Positions 18,803 through 28,087 of a stretch of 61,613 nucleotides of DNA are shown here, in pieces (the stretch's first letter is position 1; every line of letters starts with the position of its first letter). The stretch covers positions 1-61,613 of the forward strand of contig NZ_JABUXQ010000014.1 in assembly GCF_014838735.1 (NCBI RefSeq), read 5' to 3'. The notes under the pieces were generated by a model. That model had not been told where the DNA came from. It was given only the letters and a program-made list of their open reading frames with translations, and did not search any database. The translations under genes and the position numbers were made by a program. Source of the DNA: Limosilactobacillus portuensis (GTDB lineage: Bacteria; Bacillota; Bacilli; Lactobacillales; Lactobacillaceae).

Positions 18803-19594
18803 ATGGGAAAGCAGCATCAACGCATTGTCATTAAAGTCGGGACAAGTAGTTTAATCTACCCCAATGGTCAGGTTAATTTACGAACGATTGACCGTCTTGC
18901 GTATACTCTCGCAACTTTAAATCATCAGGGGTACGAAATGGTTCTAGTCTCTTCCGGTGCGATTGGTGTTGGTCTTGCTAGCCTTGGCTTAACAAAACGA
19001 CCAGCTGAAATTGCCCAGCAGCAGGCCTTGGCCGCAATTGGGCAAACCGAATTAATGCGGATCTATTCCCAACGCTTCTTGGACTACCAGACTAAGGTCG
19101 GCCAAATTTTATTAACCCGCGATGTTCTTGATTATCCGGTTAGCCGTCAGCATATTCTAAATACAATTGAGACTCTTCTTAGTGATGCAGTCGTCCCAAT
19201 TATCAATGAAAACGACCCAGTTTCGGTTGATGAGCTGGATCACCACACCACTTTCAGTGATAACGATGAACTCTCTGCTCAGGTTGCCACTAAAATTAAG
19301 GCCGATCTGCTAATCGTTCTTTCTGATATTGACGCTTTCTACGATCGTGATCCGCATAAATTTACCGATGCACACCCCATTCGTCACGTTAGCGAAATGA
19401 CTCCAGAATTAGAACAAGCCGCAAGTGGTAGTAGTACCCAATTTGGAACTGGCGGGATGGTCACTAAGCTCCGGGCCGCTGCCACTATTATGCAGGCTAA
19501 CCAACATATGGTCCTTTGCAACGGCTGTGATCCCAAAATCATCTTCCAAATCCTCGACGGTAACGAAGAAGTAGGAACGAGGTTTGGAAAATAG
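18803..19594 (+). CDS. proB: Glutamate 5-kinase
   Basis: A 263-residue amino-acid kinase that phosphorylates glutamate in the first step of proline synthesis. Motifs: KVGTSSL near the N-terminus, SSGAIGVG, NENDPVS and GTGGMVTKLRAA. It lacks the C-terminal PUA domain, as is common in lactobacilli. I start at ATG 18803 with AGAAGGG upstream; ATG 18794 is an alternative. The last residues (TRFGK) and the stop codon fall in the first bases of a structured repeat, so the natural C-terminus may have been replaced. It is behind a proline T-box. Confidence 0.95.
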   Translation: MGKQHQRIVIKVGTSSLIYPNGQVNLRTIDRLAYTLATLNHQGYEMVLVSSGAIGVGLASLGLTKRPAEIAQQQALAAIGQTELMRIYSQRFLDYQTKVGQILLTRDVLDYPVSRQHILNTIETLLSDAVVPIINENDPVSVDELDHHTTFSDNDELSAQVATKIKADLLIVLSDIDAFYDRDPHKFTDAHPIRHVSEMTPELEQAASGSSTQFGTGGMVTKLRAAATIMQANQHMVLCNGCDPKIIFQILDGNEEVGTRFGK

Positions 19595-19729
19595 AGTGTG
19601 AGCCCGTTTAAACCTTCCGGTGGCTAACGATTTCTCCACCGAACGACGTCTCGTCGTCGGAGGTGGAGGTCGTTAGCTCGAGGAAGGTTAGGGCGAACAC
19701 GTTTCGACTCAGTCGCCTAGAACGTTATC
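19591..19729 (+). repeat. Structured ~140-nt element, copy 1
   Basis: Nested complementary arms: GTGT 596-599 with ACAC 697-700 and GCCC 602-605 with GGGC 691-694 (last three digits of positions in 19xxx); AACCTTCC 611-618 with GGAAGGTT 682-689; GCTAACGA 623-630 with TCGTTAGC 670-677; CTCCACC 634-640 with GGTGGAG 662-668; ACGACG 643-648 with CGTCGT 652-657; then a small hairpin CGAC-TCA-GTCG 705-715. Together they form one long branched or rod-like fold. A second copy with compensatory changes follows 31 bases later. I do not recognise the family. Confidence 0.85.
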
Positions 19730-19760
19730 TTGAGGGAGCTTAGGCTGAACGCATTTAAAA

Positions 19761-19900
19761 ATAGAGTGCCTTCGCCCCAAAGAGTTTCCGGAAAGCTAGC
19801 AATTTCTCCTGACGAAGGCGTCTCGTGCCTAGGAAGGAGGTTGCTAGCTCTAGGAAACTCGGACGAAGCACGTTTCGACTCGGTCGCATAGAACACTATC
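19761..19900 (+). repeat. Structured ~140-nt element, copy 2
   Basis: Same fold as copy 1 with different bases: GTGC 766-769 with GCAC 868-871 and TTCG 771-774 with CGAA 864-867; GAGTTTCC 782-789 with GGAAACTC 853-860; GCTAGCAA 795-802 with TTGCTAGC 841-848; CTCCT 806-810 with AGGAG 835-839; AGGC 816-819 with GCCT 827-830; CGAC-TCG-GTCG 876-886 (positions in 19xxx). At least six pairs are changed on both sides relative to copy 1. The stretch around the last hairpin (CACGTTTCGACTC) is unchanged in sequence. Confidence 0.85.
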
Positions 19901-19976
19901 ACTAGCAAATTCCTAGCGAGCAGAGACTATATAACAATAGGAGAAAACTCAAAATTCAACCAAGGAGGACTATCTC

Positions 19977-21218
19977 ATGACATCACTCAATCAAATCGGT
20001 AAACAAGCGCAAATAGCTGCACGACAATTAGCAATCCTTGATACTGCATCTAAAAATAAGGGTCTCATTGCAATGGCTAATGCTTTAATTGCCAACCAAG
20101 CTACTATTCTTACAGCAAATAAACAAGACTTGGCTAATGCTAATGAAATGCCAAAGAAGTTTCTTGACCGCTTAATGCTCAACGAACAGCGAATCACTGA
20201 CATGGCAAATGGCCTTCGCTCTATCGCCCAGCTTTCCGATCCGACCGCGCAAATTGACCGAGGATGGATTAGTGCTGACGGATTACAAATTATTCAACGG
20301 CGAGTTCCGTTGGGCGTCATTGGGATTATTTTTGAAGCCCGACCAAACGTTACTGCCGATGCTGCTGGTCTTACTTTTAAGAGTGGTAATGCGGTAATTC
20401 TCCGTGGCGGTAAGGAAGCATTACAAACTAACCTCGCAATTGCCAAGGTTCTTCGCGAGGCTCTTACCCAATCCGGACTTCCAGCCGATGCTATTCAAAT
20501 GATCGCTGATCCAAGCCATCAAAGTGCTCAGGAAATGATGAATTTAACTCAGTATATTGATGTTCTCATCCCCCGAGGCGGTCGTGGCCTTATTCAACGA
20601 GTTGTTAAAACCGCAACCGTTCCCGTAATTGAAACAGGAGCCGGTAACTGTCACGTTTACGTCGATCGTGATGCCGATCTTGAAATGGCAACTGCAATTG
20701 CGGTTAACGCCAAGGTTCAACGCCCATCCGTCTGCAACGCTGCTGAAAAGCTACTAATTCACAAAGACATCGCTAAGCAATACTTACCAACTATTGCCCA
20801 TGCTTTAATCGATCATGGTGTTCAACTTCGCGGTGATGAAACGGCACGGGAAATTGTTCCCGAGATTATCCCAGCAACTGCAGAAGACTGGGACACTGAG
20901 TACAATGATCTCATCATGGCAGTTAAAGTTGTTGACAGTCTTGATGCTGCAATCACTCACATTAATGATCATAGTACCCATCACTCCGAAACAATTATCA
21001 CTAATAACTTAGAACGAGGACGAAAATTCCAGGAGCAAATTGACTCCGCGTGTGTTTACGTTAACGCTTCTACCCGGTTTACGGATGGCGGAATGTTTGG
21101 CTTCGGTGCTGAAATTGGTATTAGCACCCAAAAGCTTCATGCCCGTGGACCAATGGGACTACACCAACTAACAACGATTAAGTATGAAATTACCGGTAAT
21201 GGACAAGTTCGGAAATAA
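19977..21218 (+). CDS. proA: Gamma-glutamyl phosphate reductase
   Basis: A 413-residue NADPH-dependent enzyme that converts gamma-glutamyl phosphate to glutamate semialdehyde, the second step of proline synthesis. It has the aldehyde-dehydrogenase fold with GVIGIIFEARPNVT, ILRGGKEA and the catalytic cysteine in RPSVCNAAEKLL. Start at 19977 with CAAGGAGGA upstream. It is separated from proB by 382 bases carrying two structured repeats, unusually long for this gene pair. Confidence 0.97.
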   Translation: MTSLNQIGKQAQIAARQLAILDTASKNKGLIAMANALIANQATILTANKQDLANANEMPKKFLDRLMLNEQRITDMANGLRSIAQLSDPTAQIDRGWISADGLQIIQRRVPLGVIGIIFEARPNVTADAAGLTFKSGNAVILRGGKEALQTNLAIAKVLREALTQSGLPADAIQMIADPSHQSAQEMMNLTQYIDVLIPRGGRGLIQRVVKTATVPVIETGAGNCHVYVDRDADLEMATAIAVNAKVQRPSVCNAAEKLLIHKDIAKQYLPTIAHALIDHGVQLRGDETAREIVPEIIPATAEDWDTEYNDLIMAVKVVDSLDAAITHINDHSTHHSETIITNNLERGRKFQEQIDSACVYVNASTRFTDGGMFGFGAEIGISTQKLHARGPMGLHQLTTIKYEITGNGQVRK

Positions 21219-21277
21219 CAAAATGTGAGCTTTAGAGTTCGGCTTTCCCGAACACTGGAGCTCACATTTTATTTTTT
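21219..21277. terminator. Bidirectional terminator between proA and tsaD
   Basis: AAAATGTGAGCT pairs with AGCTCACATTTT; the inner part GTTCGG-loop-CCGAAC extends the stem. A T-rich tail follows. It serves convergent proA and tsaD. Confidence 0.85.
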
Positions 21278-21289
21278 GCACACTTATCT

Positions 21290-22315
21290 TTACTTCATTC
21301 GTCCATACATTAATCCTGGCTCTGCATTCAAATCCATCCCAGCACGATCACCATGTTGGTAGCACATGTATCCAGCAGCACCGATCATTGCTGCATTATC
21401 ACCACATAGTTTCAGTGGTGCCTGAAGCATCGTTACGTCTGGATGGTACTTATGCATGTCATGATCTAATCGGGAACGAAGACCATGATTAGCAGCAACC
21501 CCACCAGCCAAGATCAGTTGCTTTACCGGATAGCGGTCAAGTGCCCGCATCGTTTTTTCTGCTAGCACATCAACAACACTTTGTTGGAAGCTGGCTGCCA
21601 AATCATACTTGTTTAGTTTTTCGCCCCGTTGATCAGCATTATGAACTGTATTAATAAAGGCGCTCTTTAAGCCGCTAAAACTAAAGTCATAGTTTGCCTC
21701 TTTTTCCATTGCTCTTGGGAAGTGGAAAGTATCTTCACCCTTAGCCGCCCATTCATCGATCGTTTTTCCAGCAGGATAATTAACCCCAAGAACCCGGCCA
21801 ATTTTATCATAAGCCTCTCCGGCAGCATCATCACGCGTTTCACCAATGATTTCAAATTCATGTTCGGCTTTCATGTAGACTAATTCTGTATGACCGCCTG
21901 AAACAAGCAACGCCATTTGTGGATATTTAAACTCGCCAACATACCGAGCAGCATATAAGTGACCTGTCATATGGTTTACCGGCACTAGTGGTAAATTATG
22001 TGCCCACGCAATTGCCTTAGCTGCAGTAACCCCGATTAATAATGAGCCGACAAGTCCCGGACCATAAGTAACCGCGACAGCTTTTATATCGTTATATGAA
22101 ACATTAGCTTCTGCTAGTGCCTGGTCAGTGCACCGGGTAATCCATTCAATGTGGTGCCGACTAGCCACTTCCGGAACAACACCGCCAAATCGTTGGTGAC
22201 TATCAATCTGGGTTGCAACAATATTTGACAAAATCTTGGTGCCATTTTCAACAACCGCGACACTTGTTTCGTCACAGCTCGTTTCAAATGCCAAAATTAA
22301 CGTTCTCTCTGCCAT
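21290..22315 (-). CDS. tsaD: tRNA N6-adenosine threonylcarbamoyltransferase TsaD
   Basis: A 341-residue protein that, with TsaB and TsaE, transfers threonylcarbamoyl to A37 of ANN-decoding tRNAs (t6A). It has the ASKHA fold starting [13 protein letters not shown] and the metal-binding HxxxH motif in [12 protein letters not shown], plus [10 protein letters not shown] near the C-terminus. Normal length. It is the last gene of tsaB-rimI-tsaD. Confidence 0.97.
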   Translation of the reverse strand: MAERTLILAFETSCDETSVAVVENGTKILSNIVATQIDSHQRFGGVVPEVASRHHIEWITRCTDQALAEANVSYNDIKAVAVTYGPGLVGSLLIGVTAAKAIAWAHNLPLVPVNHMTGHLYAARYVGEFKYPQMALLVSGGHTELVYMKAEHEFEIIGETRDDAAGEAYDKIGRVLGVNYPAGKTIDEWAAKGEDTFHFPRAMEKEANYDFSFSGLKSAFINTVHNADQRGEKLNKYDLAASFQQSVVDVLAEKTMRALDRYPVKQLILAGGVAANHGLRSRLDHDMHKYHPDVTMLQAPLKLCGDNAAMIGAAGYMCYQHGDRAGMDLNAEPGLMYGRMK

Positions 22316-22336
22316 AACTAAGTATTTTCCCCTCTA

Positions 22337-22876
22337 TTACAATTTTACTTCCATCTCAACCGCGTCTTCACGGTTATCAATATAGTAGTGCGATTTTATG
22401 CTGGTTTGATGAAACCCAAGTTGTTCATACAGTTTTCGTGCCCTTAGGTTATGAATCCGGACTTCTAATGTCATTCGCGGATAACCATGGTTGCCAGCAT
22501 AAGCTTTTAAGGTTTGAATCAAATTAGCACCGATTCCTTGATCTTGATAAGCCGGACTTACACCAATATTAGTAATGTGACTTTCATGTTTATACCAGTT
22601 AAATGAACAACCAGCATAGCCAACAACCTGTCCATCATAGACCGTTACAAGATATAAACGATCGTGATCCCGTTCTAGTTCAATTTGAAAAGCATTGGCG
22701 TTCCAGGGAGCCGTCCCGTAAATCAATTCTTCAATTCTAATAATTGAAGGGATATCAGTGAACCTTGCACGGCGAATGGTAAACTGACGCCCATTGATTA
22801 GCTTCGTTTGTTGATCAAATGTTAACTGACCTGCTTCCCGATGATGTTTAAGCCAGTTTTTAAACTTCGCGAACAT
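22337..22876 (-). CDS. rimI: Ribosomal protein S18-alanine N-acetyltransferase RimI
   Basis: A GNAT-fold acetyltransferase of 179 residues; the acetyl-CoA site is seen in VSPAYQDQGIGANLI and the C-terminal RKLYEQLGF motif is typical of RimI. It lies between tsaB and tsaD, the usual Firmicute order. I use the ATG at 22876; a GTG at 22894 in the same frame would overlap tsaB by 35 bases and cannot be excluded. Confidence 0.88.
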   Translation of the reverse strand: MFAKFKNWLKHHREAGQLTFDQQTKLINGRQFTIRRARFTDIPSIIRIEELIYGTAPWNANAFQIELERDHDRLYLVTVYDGQVVGYAGCSFNWYKHESHITNIGVSPAYQDQGIGANLIQTLKAYAGNHGYPRMTLEVRIHNLRARKLYEQLGFHQTSIKSHYYIDNREDAVEMEVKL

Positions 22877-23585
22877 AATTTTGCCTAGTCTCACCCGGAT
22901 GAAGTTTTTGCCAATTAGCCTCAGCCTCTGTAATCCGTAGATAATGCGGAATCAGCGAATCAATATCTGCAACTGGCTGAGCATTTTCTCCAACAAGTGC
23001 TAACTGGTAAGTTGAAGGAATGGCAAATGGTCGTGGAGCTAACTGGATGTTAGCTGGCATTTCTCCCATTGTCTTCTCAATCCGTTCAGTTAAGTGCCCA
23101 ACTAACAAAATTGGCTGCTGTAATTGATCAAGTTGCTGCAGGAGGTCCTTCATTGCTAGATGTTGATCGGGAATCCGATTAATCAATTTTCCATCTTGCC
23201 ACTGGTATGCACCTGCAAAAACATTTCCGCGCCGGGCATCAAAAAATGGCACAATTACTTCTTTAGTCGTTGGAACAACATTCCGTGCTAATACTTCAAG
23301 GCTTGAGATACCGACTAACTCCTTCTTCAATGTGTCGGCGAGTACCTTGGCGGTTGAAACTGCAATCCGAATACCGGTATACGATCCCGGTCCCTGAGCA
23401 ACAACGATCCTGTCAACGTCTTCTGGTTGCCACTTAACAAGTTTAAATAGCTTATCAATTGCTGGCATCAAATAAATACTATGGTTACGCACCATGTTCA
23501 ATGTTTCAGTTGCCAAAAGCTGATCATCCTCAACTACCGCAACACTCATTGGATGGTTTGACGTATCAATGGCAAGTACTTTCAT
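22860..23585 (-). CDS. tsaB: tRNA threonylcarbamoyladenosine biosynthesis protein TsaB
   Basis: A 241-residue partner of TsaD with the same ASKHA-type fold but without the metal-binding histidines. It begins MKVLAIDTSN and contains VAQGPGSYTGIR, both family hallmarks. The start at 23585 is supported by AAAGGAT about 10 bases upstream; an earlier in-frame start at 23609 is unlikely. First gene of tsaB-rimI-tsaD. Confidence 0.95.
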   Translation of the reverse strand: MKVLAIDTSNHPMSVAVVEDDQLLATETLNMVRNHSIYLMPAIDKLFKLVKWQPEDVDRIVVAQGPGSYTGIRIAVSTAKVLADTLKKELVGISSLEVLARNVVPTTKEVIVPFFDARRGNVFAGAYQWQDGKLINRIPDQHLAMKDLLQQLDQLQQPILLVGHLTERIEKTMGEMPANIQLAPRPFAIPSTYQLALVGENAQPVADIDSLIPHYLRITEAEANWQKLHPGETRQNYVREV

Positions 23586-23657
23586 TTCTTCGATCATCCT
23601 TTCAATCATCTAACATCTTATCACACCAACCACTTTTTGCATTAATTTTACGCCAAA

Positions 23658-23706
23658 ATAAAAAGTAGCGTTCAGCTAAACTCCCCCTGCTAAACGTTAC
23701 TTTTTA
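23658..23706 (-). terminator. Terminator of galE
   Basis: AAAAAGTAGCGTT (23660-23672) pairs with AACGTTACTTTTT (23693-23705), giving a T-tail on the minus strand just past galE and before tsaB. Confidence 0.85.
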
Positions 23707-23744
23707 AAGGTTTATTATTATGAGTACATTCTAGGTTTTACTAA

Positions 23745-24740
23745 TTAGTCGCGGTCATCATAGCCCTTTGGGTGGGTTGAATGCCACTTCCATGCAGTTG
23801 CGATAATATCATGAACATCATCGTACTTTGGATCCCAGCCAAGAACGTTCCGTGCCTTGTCACTAGCGGCAACTAATGAATCAGGGTCTCCTGGACGCCG
23901 TGGAGCAATCTTTGCGGGAATTGGTTTACCAGTAACTTCCCGAGCTGCTTCAAGCATTTGCTTATTAGAGAATCCGGTTGAGGAACCAAGGTTAAAGGCA
24001 TTACCTTCATTACCAGCTTCAAGGTACTTAATTGCTAGGATGTGAGCATCAGCCAAGTCCATAACATGAACATAGTCACGAACATTAGTCCCGTCTGGTG
24101 TGTTGTAGTCATCCCCAAAGATACTCAATTCGTCACGCTTACCTTGAGCAACTTGCAAGATAATTGGAACTAAGTGAGTTTCGGGACCGTGATCTTCACC
24201 AATAGTGCCGTCTGGTGCAGCACCAGCAACGTTGAAGTAACGAAGGGCAACAAACTTAATCCCGTAAGCCTTGTCAGCCCAGTGCATCATCTTTTCCATC
24301 ATCAGCTTACTCAAGCCGTACGGGTTAATTGGATTTTGTGGATCCGTTTCCTTAATTGGCATATGCTCTGGAACGCCATAGGTAGCAGCGGTAGAGCTAA
24401 AGACAATGTACTTAATATTGTGGTCACGCATTGCTTCAAGCAAGGTAATCATTCCACCGGTGTTGTTATCAAAGTACTTCAATGGCTTGCTCATTGATTC
24501 AGGGACAATTGAAAAGGCAGCGAAGTGAACGACCGCTTCAATGTTTTCATTATCAAAGATCTTGTCCAAAAACTTCCGGTCGCGAATATCCCCTTCGTAA
24601 AACTTAGCTTTAGGGTTAATTGCGTCACGGTGACCTGTAGAAAGATTATCGGCAACTACAACTTCCTGACCATGTTCTACTAAATCCTTAACCATGTGAG
24701 AACCGATATAACCGGCACCACCAGCAACTAAAATTGCCAT
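23745..24740 (-). CDS. galE: UDP-glucose 4-epimerase
   Basis: A 331-residue short-chain dehydrogenase/reductase that interconverts UDP-glucose and UDP-galactose. It shows the NAD site [11 protein letters not shown] at the N-terminus, the catalytic FSSTAATYG region and the YGLSK (YxxxK) motif near residue 147. It stands alone with its own terminator rather than in a gal operon, which suggests a role in precursor supply for cell-surface polysaccharide as well as galactose use. Confidence 0.96.
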   Translation of the reverse strand: MAILVAGGAGYIGSHMVKDLVEHGQEVVVADNLSTGHRDAINPKAKFYEGDIRDRKFLDKIFDNENIEAVVHFAAFSIVPESMSKPLKYFDNNTGGMITLLEAMRDHNIKYIVFSSTAATYGVPEHMPIKETDPQNPINPYGLSKLMMEKMMHWADKAYGIKFVALRYFNVAGAAPDGTIGEDHGPETHLVPIILQVAQGKRDELSIFGDDYNTPDGTNVRDYVHVMDLADAHILAIKYLEAGNEGNAFNLGSSTGFSNKQMLEAAREVTGKPIPAKIAPRRPGDPDSLVAASDKARNVLGWDPKYDDVHDIIATAWKWHSTHPKGYDDRD

Positions 24741-24875
24741 GTTGTTTCCTCCTTATCCGACAACATCTACTAATACCAGACTGTCTACTAATTCCTTGTT
24801 CAAATACGATTGTAGCACTTTTATAATTGGTCGTTTAGTAAAATTAAGTAAAATTTTAGTAAATAATGTAACCGA

Positions 24876-25841
24876 TTACAGAGTGATTAAATTTTCTAAA
24901 CTGGTTTCATGCTCAAGGTACCGAAATAGTAATCCTTCGCGAAGACCACTATCACTAAATTGAATTTGTTGAATTTGCTGCTGGCGGACAATACTCATTA
25001 ATGGTAATAAGCCCCCAACAATAACATCAGCCCGTTCTTTATTAACACCACGAATTCCAGCCCGTTCACTTCGCGAGCTTCTTAATAGTTGCTGCATAAT
25101 TGCGAATGCCTTATCAGGACTCATTGTTAACCCATGGACTGGCGCAACCCGACTTGAATTAACTGCTTGTTGCCAACGAAAGATCTTTGCTAATGCTCGG
25201 TTGCAACCGCCTAGTGCAACTAGTTCACCATTGCGAATTCGATTTAGCCATAATTCCTTACTTAGGACCTGATCAACCTTTACAATTGCGTTAAACAGGT
25301 TGGTAGCCTTAATTTGATCGCCAAGTTCATATCGTTGTGAAAGTAAAACTGAACCGAGTGGGATACTTACTACTTCCTCAGCCTGACCATCATTAACCAG
25401 GATAATCTCCATGCTAGCACCACCAGTATCTAGAATGGCACCATTCTTAAGAGCTAGAGTATGACTAACCCCGATATAATCAAGGTAAGCTTCTTGTTCA
25501 CCAGAAATCACGTGAATTACAAAGCCAGTTTTTTTCTGCACTTGCTGTAAAAAATCACTTTGATTCTGTGCCTGACGAACCGCTGCTGTCGCCACAGCAA
25601 GGATTTTCAGATGCTTATACTGATCACAAATCTGGCGAAATTCGGTAAGAGCTCTTAGCGTTCGTTTAATTGGTTCCGGTTTTAAAATCTTTTCTGGTCC
25701 CATCTCTGACGAAAGACGAACATATCGTTTCTCGTACTGCTTTGTCTGATACGAACCATCAAGGTTAATCTGATCAATCTTTAAGCGGACTGAATTAGAA
25801 CCAAGATCGATGATTACTAAGTATTGAGAATCCTTACTCAT
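24876..25841 (-). CDS. ppx: Exopolyphosphatase / Ppx-GppA family phosphatase
   Basis: A 321-residue ASKHA-fold phosphatase: IIDLGSNSVRLKI near the N-terminus, ILDTGGASMEIILV and a VGGLLPL motif. It hydrolyses polyphosphate or pppGpp. It overlaps ppk by 8 bases and is the last gene of a three-gene polyphosphate operon. The ATG at 25841 has AAAGGG upstream; an in-frame start at 25865 is less likely. Confidence 0.9.
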   Translation of the reverse strand: MSKDSQYLVIIDLGSNSVRLKIDQINLDGSYQTKQYEKRYVRLSSEMGPEKILKPEPIKRTLRALTEFRQICDQYKHLKILAVATAAVRQAQNQSDFLQQVQKKTGFVIHVISGEQEAYLDYIGVSHTLALKNGAILDTGGASMEIILVNDGQAEEVVSIPLGSVLLSQRYELGDQIKATNLFNAIVKVDQVLSKELWLNRIRNGELVALGGCNRALAKIFRWQQAVNSSRVAPVHGLTMSPDKAFAIMQQLLRSSRSERAGIRGVNKERADVIVGGLLPLMSIVRQQQIQQIQFSDSGLREGLLFRYLEHETSLENLITL

Positions 25842-28086
25842 GGTGTTCACCCTTTCGTGAATCAAGGTGGAGACTTGGAACGTGGCGACTTAACGTTTCA
25901 AAGACATTTGAAAAATGACGTTTCGATTTTTCCTGACGTTTCGTTTGCTTGCTTTCAACATTTGCCCGTTGAACAAAGAATTCTTGGGCATTAAATGGCT
26001 CTTCACCATGATTATCAATTCGTTCATAGTGATCGCCAACAAGAATCCGGGCTTTGACGTTATCCTTCCACATATCGTCAAGAATTGAAATTGCCTTGGC
26101 CTTTGTATCTGCTTGTTCTACCGGATAAAGTTCCTCAACCCGCCGATTAAGGTTTCGGGTCATCATATCAGCACTTGAAAGGTAAATTTCTTCATTACCG
26201 TTACCTTCAAAGTAGTAAATCCGGGAGTGTTCAAGGAACCGACCAACAATTGAGTGAACCTCAATATTCCCGTGCAGTTCCGGTAAATCATTCCGCAAAC
26301 AGGTAATTCCCCGAATAATCAGCTGAATCTTAACTCCCTTAGATGCTGCTTCATACAAGTGAGCAATAATTTGTTTATCCGAAAGTGAATTCATCTTCAT
26401 TCGAATTAAGGCTGGATTGCCACTCTCAGCAATTTTAATCTGCTGATCAATCTTCTGGTTAATAAAGTTCCGAATCCCGTTTGGCGAAACCCGAATCTTA
26501 TTGAAGTATGGTGGCCGAGCAAATCCAGATAACATGTTAAAGAGGTTTGTCATATCCATCCCAATTTCCTGATCACAGGTAAGAAGCCCCATGTCAGTGT
26601 AGAAATGAGCAGTCACATCATTATAGTTTCCGGTCCCAAGGTGCATGTAACGACGAAGGCCATCTTCATCCCGCCGAATAACCAGGGCAACCTTACAGTG
26701 TGTTTTAAGACCGACAAGTCCGTAAATTACGTGACAGCCCATTTGCTCTAGTCGTTGAGCCCACCGAACGTTGTTTTGTTCATCAAACCGGGCCTTAACT
26801 TCTACCAGAACAGTTACTTGTTTTCCTCGTTGGGCAGCCATCCCTAAATACTTAATAATCGGTGAATTCCCAGATACCCGGTAAAGGGTCATCTTGATCG
26901 CAAGAACCTCTGGATCAAGGGCAGCCTGGTGAATAAAGTTAACTACCGATTGGAAACTATCATACGGGTGCTGCATTAAATAGTCATGCTTCCGGATAGC
27001 AGCAAAAATATTGTGTTCCATGTCTAAAGCAGGATTTTGGTAAGCGTGGAATGGTGGGAAACGGAGATCGTCATGCCCATCAACCATCCCCGAAAGCTTC
27101 TTCAAGAAGGTTAAATCTACTGGACCATTTACCCGGTAAATTGAACGCTCATTCACGTGCAGGTTGTCAATCAACTGATCCTCTAGCCACTCATCAATTG
27201 AATTTTCTACCTCAAGCCGCATTACCTCACCATGTTCCCGTTCACGTAACTGATGCTTAACGGCTCGTAACAGGTCAGAAGTATCTTCTTCTGCCACATC
27301 TAAGTCCATATCCCGCATTACTCGGTAAGTTGCTGAAGCTAAAATTTGATAACCAGGAAATAGCTGACCAAGGAATCGTTTAATCACTTCATCAATTAAA
27401 ATAAAGTTATTCTCTCCCGTCAAACGAACAAGTCGCTTATAAATAGACGGAACACGAACAGTCGCAAACTTAATATCCGATTCTCGACTATCATCGTGAG
27501 GTTCAAGCTGGCGACTCTTAACTTCCTGATCGCCTTCAAGGATTTCTTGTTCCTGAACGGCTTTCTTTTGCTTTGGATCCCGCCGTAATTGAATGGCAAT
27601 GTTAAGTGAATTGTTAGCAATAAACGGGAATGGTCGTGATGTATCGTCAGCCATCGGTGTTAATACTGGCATTAGTTCATCGCTAAAGTACCGCCGAATA
27701 AATTCCTTTTGCCGATCATCTAAATCAGCTAACTGCATAATCTTAATATGGTGTTGTTTTAGGTCAGGAATAATTTGCTTGTTATAGACTTCATAACGTT
27801 CCTTTACCATCTCATGTTCTTTTTTATTAACAGCCGTCAACTGTTCCTCAGGTGTCATTCCTGATGCATCCGTCGTTGTTACATTAGCAGCTGCCAATTT
27901 ATGAAGTGACGCAACCCGTACCATAAAGAATTCATCGACATTACTTTGGGTAATTCCCAAGAAGTTTGCCCGTTCAAGAAGCGGGTTACTAGTATCTGTT
28001 GCTTCTTGAAGAACCCGACCATTAAAATCGATCCAACTAAGTTCCCGGTTAACGTAATTTTGTGGTTTATAAAATTCCTTGTACAT
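25834..28086 (-). CDS. ppk: Polyphosphate kinase PPK1
   Basis: A 750-residue kinase that makes polyphosphate from ATP by autophosphorylation of a histidine. It starts with the conserved NRELSWIDFNGRVLQEA block, and both phospholipase-D-like catalytic histidines are visible (GLKTHCKVALV and FLEHSRIYYF). Slightly longer than many PPK1, owing to a charged insertion near residues 175-205 and a basic C-terminal tail. It lies between two Ppx-family genes, so synthesis and breakdown are encoded together. Confidence 0.96.
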   Translation of the reverse strand: MYKEFYKPQNYVNRELSWIDFNGRVLQEATDTSNPLLERANFLGITQSNVDEFFMVRVASLHKLAAANVTTTDASGMTPEEQLTAVNKKEHEMVKERYEVYNKQIIPDLKQHHIKIMQLADLDDRQKEFIRRYFSDELMPVLTPMADDTSRPFPFIANNSLNIAIQLRRDPKQKKAVQEQEILEGDQEVKSRQLEPHDDSRESDIKFATVRVPSIYKRLVRLTGENNFILIDEVIKRFLGQLFPGYQILASATYRVMRDMDLDVAEEDTSDLLRAVKHQLREREHGEVMRLEVENSIDEWLEDQLIDNLHVNERSIYRVNGPVDLTFLKKLSGMVDGHDDLRFPPFHAYQNPALDMEHNIFAAIRKHDYLMQHPYDSFQSVVNFIHQAALDPEVLAIKMTLYRVSGNSPIIKYLGMAAQRGKQVTVLVEVKARFDEQNNVRWAQRLEQMGCHVIYGLVGLKTHCKVALVIRRDEDGLRRYMHLGTGNYNDVTAHFYTDMGLLTCDQEIGMDMTNLFNMLSGFARPPYFNKIRVSPNGIRNFINQKIDQQIKIAESGNPALIRMKMNSLSDKQIIAHLYEAASKGVKIQLIIRGITCLRNDLPELHGNIEVHSIVGRFLEHSRIYYFEGNGNEEIYLSSADMMTRNLNRRVEELYPVEQADTKAKAISILDDMWKDNVKARILVGDHYERIDNHGEEPFNAQEFFVQRANVESKQTKRQEKSKRHFSNVFETLSRHVPSLHLDSRKGEHHE

Positions 28087-28087
28087 T

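Noticed and set aside
19717-19908. A 63-codon minus-strand frame and similar frames between proB and proA.
   Set aside because: They lie within the structured repeat copies, and coding would not explain the compensatory stem changes.
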